The notes below the pieces were generated by a model. That model was not told the DNA's origin. It searched no databases and saw only the letters and a list, made by a program, of their open reading frames with translations. From contig JALDYR010000003.1 of NCBI GenBank assembly GCA_032153715.1, forward strand, positions 124,001-188,000: a stretch of DNA of 64,000 bases, read 5' to 3'. The position numbers were made by a program, and so were the translations under genes. Numbering within the stretch: the stretch's first letter is position 1; each line of letters starts with the position of its first letter. Below are positions 33,855-42,531 of the stretch, piece by piece. This DNA comes from SEAL01 sp032153715. GTDB lineage: Bacteria; Patescibacteriota; Saccharimonadia; Saccharimonadales; Saccharimonadaceae.

Positions 33855-34400
33855 CTAAACTTTTTTGACCTGTAATGCGTCGAGTTCGACTGGAGTGTCG
33901 CGGCCAAACATACTGACCATGACTTTGATCTTGCCTTTTTGGGTGTCGATTTCGCTGATCGCACCATCAAAGCCTTTGAATGGACCGTCAGTGATTGAAA
34001 CAACTTCACCTTCGGTGTAGTCGATGTGGTGCTTTGGATCTTCCACGCCCATGCGCTTCTTGATCTTGCTGATTTCGCTGTCAGAAACAGGAGTAGGTTC
34101 GGTACCGCTACCAACGAATCCAGTGACACCAGGGGTGTTACGGACAATGTACCATGTTTCGTCTGTTAGCTTCATTTCAACGAGAGCGTAACCCTGGAAG
34201 ATCTTTGCTTCGATAACCTTGCGCTTACCGTTCTTGATCTGAATTTGCTTTTCTTTTGGCACCATGACGTCAAAGATCTTGTCCGCCATGTCGACGGCGT
34301 TGATACGCTGACGAATGCTATCTGCTACTTTTTCTTCGTAACCGCTGTAGGTATGGATGGCATACCATTGGCGAGTACTGTCATATCGGTTCTTAGACAT
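33855..34400 (-). CDS. nusG: Transcription termination/antitermination protein NusG
   Basis: A 181-aa NusG. NGN domain: WYAIHTYSGYEEKVADSI, GYALVEMKLTDETWYIVRNTPGVTGFVG. KOW domain: EGEVVSITDGPFKGFDGAI, then VSMFGRDTPVELD. It binds RNA polymerase and links it to Rho or the ribosome. AGGAG site; 13 nt after secE, forming a secE-nusG operon. Confidence 0.97.
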   Translation of the reverse strand: MSKNRYDSTRQWYAIHTYSGYEEKVADSIRQRINAVDMADKIFDVMVPKEKQIQIKNGKRKVIEAKIFQGYALVEMKLTDETWYIVRNTPGVTGFVGSGTEPTPVSDSEISKIKKRMGVEDPKHHIDYTEGEVVSITDGPFKGFDGAISEIDTQKGKIKVMVSMFGRDTPVELDALQVKKV

Positions 34401-34413
34401 AATTATTTCTCTC

Positions 34414-34791
34414 CTATTTTCCTAATATCACGTCAAACAATAACTTAAATCCACCATCGAGTAGCAGAACAAGAACAACAAAGAATGCGCTGTAGAGCAA
34501 TACTGCAGCAGTCAGACTCCATGTTGCGCGGCGGTTTGGCCAACGAACTTGCTTTAACTCGACCCATGCGCCCTTGAAGTAGCCTCCAATTGCAACAAAC
34601 GGTCGCGCAATACCTTTTGCAGATGGTTTTTTAACCTTCGCCTTTTTTTCGGCTTTTGTTTCTGGTTTTGTGGCAATTTTTTCTTTTGGTGTTTTGTTGA
34701 TAGCAGCAGGCTTCGCGTCCGCAGCTTTGATGCGCGTCACGGTCGTCTGGCTGCTTGAGGCTGGTGCTTTGGCTTTCTTTTTCTCTGCCAC
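34414..34791 (-). CDS. secE: Preprotein translocase subunit SecE, extended
   Basis: A 125-aa SecE. The conserved part is residues about 68-125: YFKGAWVELKQVRWPNRRAT followed by one membrane span. The first ~65 residues are a Lys/Ala/Pro-rich soluble extension absent from most SecE proteins. The start codon is GTG, with GGGAG 8 nt upstream. It begins the secE-nusG operon after a leader with a hairpin. Confidence 0.92.
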   Translation of the reverse strand: MAEKKKAKAPASSSQTTVTRIKAADAKPAAINKTPKEKIATKPETKAEKKAKVKKPSAKGIARPFVAIGGYFKGAWVELKQVRWPNRRATWSLTAAVLLYSAFFVVLVLLLDGGFKLLFDVILGK

Positions 34792-34808
34792 TATTTTTCT
34801 CCCAAATT

Positions 34809-34868
34809 AAAAAGTCTGCTTTCACAGACTGTCAAGGCAAGTATACCTAATAGCGAGAGGGTCGTCAA
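34809..34868 (-). promoter_or_regulatory. secE promoter and attenuator-like hairpin
   Basis: Minus strand: TTGACG (34868-34863), a 17-nt spacer, TATACT (34845-34840). The leader folds AGTCTG-TGAAAG-CAGACT (34830-34813) followed by TTTTT, a terminator-like element just before the ribosome site. Confidence 0.7.
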
Positions 34869-34888
34869 GCCGTGCTACTATTATACTA

Positions 34889-36013
34889 ATGACTAACTTT
34901 GTTTTGATTCTACTGATTGCCATCGGTCTTTCCATGGTGGGTATTGGCCTAAAGTTAACACGAATGTTTACCTTGTTTCGGCCTCATATTGACGCGGTTA
35001 AAGGTTTGTCTATCGATCAGCTGCCGAGCGTGACACTCTGTATTCCTGCGCGCAACGAAACGCATGCTATGACTGAATGCTTGGAGCGCGCCCTGGCAAG
35101 CAATTATCCAAAACTAGAAATCATTGTCCTTGATGATGGTTCGCGCGACGATACATCAATTCTCATCAAGTCGTTTGCGCACGCCGGTATTCGTTTCGTC
35201 GAAGGAAATAAATTGCCCGAAGGTTGGCTTGGTAAAAACCATGCACTCTATGGCCTTGTGCAACAAGCGAGCGGCAGCTATGTGTTGTTTGCGGATGTTG
35301 ATACGAGGTTCAGCCCGGATACGATCAATCAATTTGTCGAATATGCCATTCACGAACAGGCTGATATGATATCTGTCCTGCCGATGCGCGCTGATAGCTA
35401 TCGAACGAGTGTCTTGTTTACGACATTACGCCAGTTTTGGAGTGTCTTGTTTCACAAGCCCCATCAGCCGGCAGTAGCAAGCAATGCATGGATGGTCAAA
35501 CGCTCAATGATCGTTGATATGTTTACTAATGTAGAAGAAATAAAAACGGCGATTCGACCAGAAGTAGTTGTGGCGCGACAAATCGTGCGACAGGGGCGAT
35601 ACCGATTTTTGATTAGTTCGGCGGCGCTTGGTTTGACCTATGAAAAGAAATGGACATCCCAGGTCGAAACAAGCGTTCGACTCGCTTATCCACTTCTTGG
35701 ACAAAGTTGGATTAAGTCGATTGCGACATGCCTCCTGCTTCTGCTATTTTTGCTACCGTACGTTAGCCTACTTGTTGGAATAATTATCGTAAATACGACG
35801 TTTGTCCTGGTGTCTTTTGCGACGGTGGGTATGGAGATGATTATTTACTCTTACTATCTGACCCAAATTCATCAGCGAGCAAAGTTTGTCAGCTCGTTTT
35901 TGCTACCCGCAATTCTTGTGCAGGAGATTACACTGATCGTGGTGAGCGCGGTAAAGTATAGCCGCGGCACCGTGACTTGGAAAGGTCGTCCGGTTTTTAT
36001 TACGTCTAAATAG
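34889..36013 (+). CDS. GT2 family glycosyltransferase (HpnB/CrtQ-like layout)
   Basis: A 374-aa membrane glycosyltransferase. One N-terminal span, then a GT-A domain with LCIPARNE, DDGSRDDT (nucleotide-binding), a GKNHAL motif and FADVDTRF with the DxD, and about three C-terminal spans. The GWLGKNHA and end layout resemble HpnB/CrtQ-type enzymes that glycosylate lipids or carotenoids. Acceptor unknown. No ribosome site; it is divergent from secE with overlapping promoter space. Confidence 0.85.
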   Translation: MTNFVLILLIAIGLSMVGIGLKLTRMFTLFRPHIDAVKGLSIDQLPSVTLCIPARNETHAMTECLERALASNYPKLEIIVLDDGSRDDTSILIKSFAHAGIRFVEGNKLPEGWLGKNHALYGLVQQASGSYVLFADVDTRFSPDTINQFVEYAIHEQADMISVLPMRADSYRTSVLFTTLRQFWSVLFHKPHQPAVASNAWMVKRSMIVDMFTNVEEIKTAIRPEVVVARQIVRQGRYRFLISSAALGLTYEKKWTSQVETSVRLAYPLLGQSWIKSIATCLLLLLFLLPYVSLLVGIIIVNTTFVLVSFATVGMEMIIYSYYLTQIHQRAKFVSSFLLPAILVQEITLIVVSAVKYSRGTVTWKGRPVFITSK

Positions 36014-36698
36014 ACGGCGTATGAAGTTTGAGCGCTTTGCGGTGTAGCTTGTACTGCGCGTCACCCTCTTCTACCAGTTTCCAGAATTCCTGCGAATGGT
36101 TCATCTGTGCTGTATGGCACAGTTCGTGAACGAGAACGTAATCAATTAGTTCGTGCGGAAGCTTCATGAGGGCAATATTGAGGCTGATCGTGCCACTGCT
36201 GCTGCAGCTGCCCCAGCGACCACTAGCGTGTGAAAATCGAACGCGTTCGTAGGAATAGCCAAGTTGTTTAGCTATGTATGCTAAACGTTTTGGTAGATAG
36301 CTTTTTGCCTCAATGCGCAGCGCAGCAATGACGACTTCACGAATCGCCTGATTAACGTGCGAACTGCCAAGCGTATCGTCGACTGGGAGGCTGACTATAA
36401 TTTGTTGACCATGTCGTGCAACCTGCAGGCCGCTGACGGTCGTTCGGACAACGAGCGTGTGGCTTTTGCCAATCTGCATGCCGTCCTTGAATTCATATGT
36501 CGGCATTTGCGTTGCTAACATAGTTCGCAGTTCGCCTCGTGAGTTTTTGATGAGACGCTTCAATATAAATACCGGCGCATAAAGCGGCATAGAGGCGCGC
36601 AAAGTGCCGTTTGGGGCTACGCGAATACGAACATGCGATGCGCGAGCACTGCGTCGGATTGCGATCGCTCCGAATTCTTCATCATTAATCGTTGGCAT
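36006..36698 (-). CDS. YgjP-like (DUF45) zinc metallopeptidase
   Basis: A 230-aa protein with the zinc motif HELCH (in LVHELCHTAQMNHS) and a downstream FWKLVEE, plus the WGSCSSSGTISLNI motif typical of the YgjP/DUF45 group. It is probably a cytoplasmic metal-dependent peptidase of unknown substrate. It starts 12 nt after the P-loop kinase gene, with AGGAAC upstream, so they share an operon. It overlaps the end of the GT2 gene by 8 nt, convergently. Confidence 0.88.
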   Translation of the reverse strand: MPTINDEEFGAIAIRRSARASHVRIRVAPNGTLRASMPLYAPVFILKRLIKNSRGELRTMLATQMPTYEFKDGMQIGKSHTLVVRTTVSGLQVARHGQQIIVSLPVDDTLGSSHVNQAIREVVIAALRIEAKSYLPKRLAYIAKQLGYSYERVRFSHASGRWGSCSSSGTISLNIALMKLPHELIDYVLVHELCHTAQMNHSQEFWKLVEEGDAQYKLHRKALKLHTPSI

Positions 36699-36710
36699 AA
36701 GAATGAGTTC

Positions 36711-37295
36711 CTAGTTGATCGTAATGCGACCATTTGTTGACCGTTTGACGGGACGTTCAGGCGCTCTCGGGCTTGTTGCAGCCCGTGGTTCGACCAGCTT
36801 TTTTAGGACGATTTTAGCTTGCGACGCGTAAGTATGCTTGCCGCTAATAACCATGTACTTTTCAGTCGTATGTAGTGGTGTAAAGTGTTTCACGCCGGTT
36901 TCAAATTGTTCGCGGCTAATCAAATTATCGTTCTTTTGGCCACGAACGCCTTTTGTTGCGCGGATTTCTGCGGTGACTGGTTCGGTCTGTACCCAGATAA
37001 ATAGTGGCTCATAGCCATTTGCGCGAGCGCGTGCTGCAATATGCTGACGCTCCACTCGAGCGCCGCCAACACCTTCGACAAGTACTGTTTGCTTTGTGCG
37101 CAGTAACTGATCTAGCATATGGTCGAATAGCGTTTCTGCAGCATCGTCGTCTTCGATGCAGTGGCGAATCACGGCGTGATTCAAGAATGGTGCGCTGAAC
37201 GTCTCGGCAAATTTCTCGGCAAAGAAAGTCTTCCCCGAGCCTGGAATTCCAACCACAGTGATCAAGTGTGGTTTTGTCAGCTGTAGATTTTTCAT
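36711..37295 (-). CDS. P-loop kinase-like ATPase, 194 aa
   Basis: Walker A VGIPGSGKTF at about residues 15-24, followed by a zeta-toxin/adenylylsulfate-kinase-like fold: VLVEGVGGARVERQ and a RATKGVRG lid-like segment. The last ~25 residues are a Pro/Arg-rich tail. Likely a small-molecule or nucleotide kinase; substrate unknown. The start is chosen because TGC-TATACT ends 8 nt before this ATG (leaderless pattern). Confidence 0.78.
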   Translation of the reverse strand: MKNLQLTKPHLITVVGIPGSGKTFFAEKFAETFSAPFLNHAVIRHCIEDDDAAETLFDHMLDQLLRTKQTVLVEGVGGARVERQHIAARARANGYEPLFIWVQTEPVTAEIRATKGVRGQKNDNLISREQFETGVKHFTPLHTTEKYMVISGKHTYASQAKIVLKKLVEPRAATSPRAPERPVKRSTNGRITIN

Positions 37296-37377
37296 ATACG
37301 CCCAGTATAGCAAAGTATGCTAAAAACGTCAGGTTACTCTCGCTTTAAGCACAAACAATTTGTATACTCATATGTAT

Positions 37378-39021
37378 ATGAACGATCGCACCAGTCTTTT
37401 GAGTATGCGCTTGGCGCGAATTCTTATCAGCGTGTCTCTTGTCATGGCGGTTGTCACCTCTCTGCTGGGCTACTATGGCATCATTACAGCCGCTTATAAC
37501 TCCTACAGTGCCCTACTTTCATTTGTGACACTCGGCGCCATTCTTCCTGTATCAATATGGCTTGCGACAAAAAATAGACTCGCCCTTGCGATTTTCTTTG
37601 TATTATTTAATGTTCTCGGCATATATATCATTCTGCTGTATGTCGGATCATATAATCCATTCGTTATGCTGTGGGCGTTTGTCATATTTTTGACGTACTA
37701 CCATTTTGGGCGTTGGGGTTTTATTTTGAGCTCGCTACTGCTTGTGATCGAGACACTTGCCTGCATAGCTCTCTACGTTAATGTACTTGGTGATCAGCTT
37801 GTTCTGTTCACGACCCTTTCTCTCTGTGTCTGCATTGGCACGATTGTTGTTGCGTATTTTGGAGTGCGCGTTCTTCGGTCGTCAAATGAGCGCAGCCGCA
37901 AACTTGCTGAATCGCAAAAAGCCGAAGAGCTGCAGCTTAACCGACTCAACGCGCTACTCAACAGTATTAGCGACACCGTTCTGACACTTAATCGCTATGG
38001 TCGAATCACATCTCAAAATGCGGCGGCCCTTTCATTTTTTGATACGAACGAATCGCTTGTCGGCAAGAATATTGATTCGGTGGCACGGCTTGTTGATAGT
38101 GCGATGCGGCCGCTGAGCGTCAAGGATCTTGCAACCAGCTTGCGCACGACGCTGATTCGGGACGATATTTCAATGAAAGATAGTAATGACGGCATTATGC
38201 GCCTCAGTGTTCAGTTGTCGCCTATTCATGATACGTACCATGAAGGCAGCGTTGAAGGTGGTGTTGTCGTTATTATTCGCGACATCACTCGTCAAAAAGC
38301 ACTGGAAGATGAAAAAGACGAGTTCATTAGCGTCACGAGCCACGAACTACGTACTCCGGTTGCGATTGCGGAAGGCAGCCTTAGCAATCTTTTGGTCATG
38401 TTTGAAAAGAACGCAAAACCAGAACTTCTCTCGAAATCAGCACAGATGGCACACGACCAGGTTCTCTACCTAGCACGCATGATTAATGACCTATCGACAC
38501 TGTCGCGCGCTGAACGTGGCGTCGGTGACGTTACGGAAGAAATTAATGTGAATGACATGCTGCACGAGTTGTACCTGCGCTATCAGCCAGAGGCTGAGGC
38601 TAAATCTCTCAAGCTCGATCTTGATCTTGAAAAGTTGCCGAATGTCATTACAAGCCGTTTATATCTAGAGGAGATGCTGCAGAACTTTTTGACGAACGCC
38701 ATCAAATACACCAAGGAAGGTACGGTGACGCTTGCCGGAAAAGCAAAGGACGGTAAGATTGAGTTTTCAGTGAAAGACACGGGAATCGGCATTACGAAAG
38801 CGGATCAGGCGAAGGTTTTCGACAAGTTCTTCCGCTCTGAAGATTATCGCACCCGAGAGACTGGCGGTACTGGATTAGGACTATACGTTGTGCGAAAGCT
38901 GGCCGACAAGATGAATACAGAGATCAGGGTAAAGAGTCGATTGAATCATGGATCAACATTTAGCTTTGTATTGAATTCAGCAAAGTCTGACTTATCGTCT
39001 GAAGTAACTTCGGACGCTTAG
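37378..39021 (+). CDS. Orphan membrane histidine kinase, paralogue of 14535-16160
   Basis: A 547-aa sensor kinase: about six N-terminal spans, a PAS-like region with FFDTNESLVGKNI, the phosphorylation motif TSHELRTP, and HATPase boxes NAIKYT, DTGIGI and GTGLGLYV. It shares long identical stretches with the kinase at 14.5 kb (DEKDEFISV, FRSEDYRTRETGGTG, SRLNHGSTFSFV). No regulator gene adjacent. TATACT lies 9 nt before the chosen ATG; two earlier in-frame starts (TTG 37360, ATG 37372) are too close to the -10. Confidence 0.9.
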   Translation: MNDRTSLLSMRLARILISVSLVMAVVTSLLGYYGIITAAYNSYSALLSFVTLGAILPVSIWLATKNRLALAIFFVLFNVLGIYIILLYVGSYNPFVMLWAFVIFLTYYHFGRWGFILSSLLLVIETLACIALYVNVLGDQLVLFTTLSLCVCIGTIVVAYFGVRVLRSSNERSRKLAESQKAEELQLNRLNALLNSISDTVLTLNRYGRITSQNAAALSFFDTNESLVGKNIDSVARLVDSAMRPLSVKDLATSLRTTLIRDDISMKDSNDGIMRLSVQLSPIHDTYHEGSVEGGVVVIIRDITRQKALEDEKDEFISVTSHELRTPVAIAEGSLSNLLVMFEKNAKPELLSKSAQMAHDQVLYLARMINDLSTLSRAERGVGDVTEEINVNDMLHELYLRYQPEAEAKSLKLDLDLEKLPNVITSRLYLEEMLQNFLTNAIKYTKEGTVTLAGKAKDGKIEFSVKDTGIGITKADQAKVFDKFFRSEDYRTRETGGTGLGLYVVRKLADKMNTEIRVKSRLNHGSTFSFVLNSAKSDLSSEVTSDA

Positions 39022-40817
39022 ATCTCAAGGTGCCAACGAAGGTCATCGTAATATGCGCTGATTGTTTCGTTTGCCGTCACGATGATCTGTAGGCTGGCTG
39101 ATTTTACGTTCGTCGAACTTGGTTTATACTGGAAGCCAACCTCGCCCTTGCTGACACTACGAATTCCTGTCTTATACTGTCCCGATGTCCAGTTGCCGTT
39201 TGCATCGTACTCGTCAACGTAGAAGCCAATTTCATCACCCTCGGACACCTGCTGTAGGTCGAGATAGCTTTGTAGCGTATAGTTTTTTGTGCTATCAACA
39301 GTAACTTTCGGTGATGATAAGTGGGTATTCGCTGTCGTTGATTTCATTAGAATAGAATTAACAGGATTGTTAGGGCTGCCATGATTAGCTGTATCCTTGG
39401 TAATTGTTGTACTGCTGTCTGTCGTCCAACCGTCGGCAATGCCATTGTCGAAGGTGCTGTTTGTGACGAGGTTGGTTTGTACTGGGGGTGTTGCGCTGAC
39501 AAGTGGAAACCATTGGATGTTATCGATGTAGGCATTTACGCCAGAGTTTGCCCCGGCAATCACTTGCAGCCGTGCAGTCTTCACAGATGACGAGGTTGGT
39601 TTGTATGCAATGTTATACTCCTCGACAAAGACCGATCGCTCCCCGTTCTTGTATTGTCCCGATATCCAACGTCCGCTGGCATCGAATTCATCGATATAGA
39701 ATCCAAGCTCACTGCTCGTAATTTTTGAAACGTTGAGGAATGATTTAAGCAAATAGCTGGTGTTGCTGTTGACTGTCGTGTATGGCGAAAACAAGTGTGC
39801 ATTTGCTAGCGCGCTCGACGTTAGTTTTATCGCGTTCGCAGGGTTTGGTACGCTGCCGTTATTTAATGTGTCATGCGTAACGAGTGTCGGCGCATCAGTT
39901 GTCCAGCCGCCGGTAATGCCGCTGTCGAAGGTGCCATTTGGTAATAAGTTGACATCACTCGTCACAAGTCCCTGACTGACGTTTACGGGAGTTATGAGCC
40001 CTGCGGTTTGCTTTGTTTTAACGTATGATGCAATTTGCTCAAGCGCCAGCGAGCCATACTGATAGTCGTCCGGATTACTGCTTGGCAGTAGTTTGATGTC
40101 ATGGAAGGTCAGAATGAGCCACTGCTTATTTGTAATTGCAGCGTCAATCTTGGCCTTTACCTGAGCGACCGTAACACCTGACTGCACGGGCATGTTATTC
40201 AAAAGGTAGTCATTGTATGGCCAATTATTGGCGTTCTGGTCGGCAAAGCCTCGATGTGATGTGTAGTATTTGGCAATTTCAGCTAGCGTAGCACTACTGT
40301 AGTCTCCGTATGGAGTTGAGAGCGCATTAGCAGTAATACCTTGCGCTGAGAGCGCCGCTTTGCTTTGTGAAAGCTCGGCTGCTACTTGTGTGGGCGTTAG
40401 TACATTTGGTTGGCCGTCGGATGCGTCACTGCTTGCAAGATAAGGATGGGTTACTGTGTGCGACCCAATTTCCCAGCCAGCCGTCTGTAGTTGCTTGACT
40501 TGAGTCCAGGTCATGTAGCGTGCGTCGGTATCGGCATGACATGTATTAGGAGCAGTCGTCATGCCAATGCAACCTGTTGTTACATAGCTAGTGCCTGTTA
40601 GTCCGTAGCGCGTCAGGATCGGCTGCGCTTGTGTTGCTGCACTTTGCAGGCCGTCGTCAAAGGTGAACGTTATTTTTGCTGTAGGCGTCGGATTTGCAAC
40701 TGCGCCATGGGCGACATTCGCTGAAAAATACGACATAGAAAATACCGTTACAATAAGCGAAATGGTTACATATAATATTTTTAGCTTCCCCAATTCTATG
40801 TTTGATTTAATTTTCAT
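39018..40817 (-). CDS. Exported polysaccharide deacetylase with two CBM-like repeats
   Basis: A 599-aa secreted CE4/NodB enzyme. A hydrophobic signal segment (about 14-38) precedes the NodB domain (about 45-270): TFDDG with D54/D55, SHTVTH with H120/H124, and STPYGDY. Two tandem ~150-aa modules follow from about residues 290 and 450; both contain N-x-TFD-x-GI-x-GWTTD, GFY(I/V)DE(F/Y)DA and SGQYK, so they are internal duplicates and probably bind carbohydrate. It should remove N- or O-acetyl groups from a polysaccharide outside the membrane. Last gene of the operon, overlapping the previous gene by 11 nt; GAGGAGG start. Confidence 0.9.
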   Translation of the reverse strand: MKIKSNIELGKLKILYVTISLIVTVFSMSYFSANVAHGAVANPTPTAKITFTFDDGLQSAATQAQPILTRYGLTGTSYVTTGCIGMTTAPNTCHADTDARYMTWTQVKQLQTAGWEIGSHTVTHPYLASSDASDGQPNVLTPTQVAAELSQSKAALSAQGITANALSTPYGDYSSATLAEIAKYYTSHRGFADQNANNWPYNDYLLNNMPVQSGVTVAQVKAKIDAAITNKQWLILTFHDIKLLPSSNPDDYQYGSLALEQIASYVKTKQTAGLITPVNVSQGLVTSDVNLLPNGTFDSGITGGWTTDAPTLVTHDTLNNGSVPNPANAIKLTSSALANAHLFSPYTTVNSNTSYLLKSFLNVSKITSSELGFYIDEFDASGRWISGQYKNGERSVFVEEYNIAYKPTSSSVKTARLQVIAGANSGVNAYIDNIQWFPLVSATPPVQTNLVTNSTFDNGIADGWTTDSSTTITKDTANHGSPNNPVNSILMKSTTANTHLSSPKVTVDSTKNYTLQSYLDLQQVSEGDEIGFYVDEYDANGNWTSGQYKTGIRSVSKGEVGFQYKPSSTNVKSASLQIIVTANETISAYYDDLRWHLEI

Positions 40818-42531
40818 GTGCCACCTCCTCTAGCGCTGCCGCGACTGTTTTGACGGCAATGCCACTCTTTTTTACGGTATCAAGTTGCTGCTGGAAATCG
40901 GTGAGAGTTGTCGAATGACTGCTATCGGAATTCGACTCTATTCGGTTATAGGCTAAAATGAGCCAGCCATTCATGGCTTTCGTTTCGGCCAGTGCTTCGC
41001 GGAACTTAGCAAGAGGAGTGTCTTTGGTGATGTAAAAAACAGTCAGGCGGTAAGGGTCGAAATTCTGCTTAGTATTTACGCCACTCATAGCGCTGCGATG
41101 TGAGGCGTAGTACTTTCGAACATAATTATCAACTTCCGGATCATCAGTGCTAAAGGACGACGCAAAATCGACGGCCTGCATCTTGTGAACTTGCGCAAAG
41201 TATTCCTTTGCATGCTTTAGTTGGTAATCAATAGATTGCTTATCAAGTGTTCTGAAATCAAGGTGTTCGTGTCCATGCGAAGCTAGTTCATGGCCTCCGC
41301 CGAGTAGTGACGACACTTGATTCGAGGTCATAAACCCTGGTGTATCAATACTAGACGGAGCTAAATAAAATGTTGCCTTGTACTTGTATTTATCAAGTAG
41401 ACGAACGCCGTTCGCGTAGATTGATTCCCAGCCGTCATCGAATGTATACGATACAAGTGGTTGCTTCCAATGTGGTGATCCTGCTTTGGAGATGTCATAG
41501 ATCCGCTGATTTTTTACGTCGAGTGTGCCGTTGTGATGCAGGACGACGGAAATGTGCATATTTGTAGCATCGGCGGGCGCCTCGACCTGCTTTTTGTATG
41601 TCAGCCAATTATCCGTAGGATAAAGCGCTCCAAGATTGACGAATTTACGTTCACCGCCTGTCAGGGTGAACTCGGCAACGAGGTCGGCCGTTGCTTCACT
41701 TCGGTACGTTCCCTCTGTTTGAAAGTACTGTCCGCTGCGTGCGGCAATTGGCTCGTGTTGCCATTTCGCCTCTCCATCTTTGTAGCTAGTGACACGTGTC
41801 CGTACGTACGGGACGGCTTCATCGGTGGGGTAGCTAAAATCCGCTTGGTTTGATCCGAAAGCGTAGCTGCTCCAATTGGTTGGTCTTTCTCCGTCTTCAC
41901 TGCTGAGGGCTGTATTTGGAGTCATATTATTTTGCAGATTTTGTTTTGGGGAGATGTAGACATCGTCTGGATTAGGTTCTAAGTACATGCCCTCAAGACG
42001 TACAACGCCAGTGCCGATAAAGCGAAGGAGGAATTGGGTAGATTGGGCGTTGGGATTAGCTGTAAAAGCGTATGCAACTGTCGACCACTTGTCGACTGAT
42101 TCATAGCGACGGATAATTTCCATCGAACTCGTGCCGTCTTTTAGGTTGCTTTGAACGACAAGGTCAAGTGGCTGGGTTGATTTGTAAAACCCTTTATATA
42201 AATACGTCTTTCCTTCTTGGACGGTTGATGCGGGACTGCTGATTGCAACACTATTCTTTGCATCCTCTGATCGTATCTCAAGCGCTCGCGAAGTATTTTG
42301 ACCGGGTAGAGTGCTGCAACGGACGGACGGGAGTTCCGGACTCACTTGCCAGTTTGCAGGGCATCCACTTCGAGCTGTCTTGTCGTAGTTACTATTGATC
42401 ATGATATTACTTGTGGTATTCGTCAGGGATGGCTGCGCTTCGACATATTGTTGCCAGCCGAGCAGTACGACACTTACGATAGGTACAATAATCACAATGG
42501 GATTAAGGAAGATTCGGCGTAATAATTTCAT
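40807..42531 (-). CDS. Exported polysaccharide deacetylase with N-terminal β-modules
   Basis: A 574-aa membrane-anchored CE4 enzyme. An N-terminal anchor (residues 8-30) is followed by two β-rich, jelly-roll-like modules (about 40-185 and 190-345) and a C-terminal NodB domain: YTFDDG near residue 360, SHGHEH for the metal-binding His motif, and SSFSTDD. The domain order is the reverse of the downstream deacetylase, so the two probably act differently on one polymer. ATG overlaps the synthase stop (ATGA) with GGAGG upstream. Confidence 0.88.
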   Translation of the reverse strand: MKLLRRIFLNPIVIIVPIVSVVLLGWQQYVEAQPSLTNTTSNIMINSNYDKTARSGCPANWQVSPELPSVRCSTLPGQNTSRALEIRSEDAKNSVAISSPASTVQEGKTYLYKGFYKSTQPLDLVVQSNLKDGTSSMEIIRRYESVDKWSTVAYAFTANPNAQSTQFLLRFIGTGVVRLEGMYLEPNPDDVYISPKQNLQNNMTPNTALSSEDGERPTNWSSYAFGSNQADFSYPTDEAVPYVRTRVTSYKDGEAKWQHEPIAARSGQYFQTEGTYRSEATADLVAEFTLTGGERKFVNLGALYPTDNWLTYKKQVEAPADATNMHISVVLHHNGTLDVKNQRIYDISKAGSPHWKQPLVSYTFDDGWESIYANGVRLLDKYKYKATFYLAPSSIDTPGFMTSNQVSSLLGGGHELASHGHEHLDFRTLDKQSIDYQLKHAKEYFAQVHKMQAVDFASSFSTDDPEVDNYVRKYYASHRSAMSGVNTKQNFDPYRLTVFYITKDTPLAKFREALAETKAMNGWLILAYNRIESNSDSSHSTTLTDFQQQLDTVKKSGIAVKTVAAALEEVAHEN

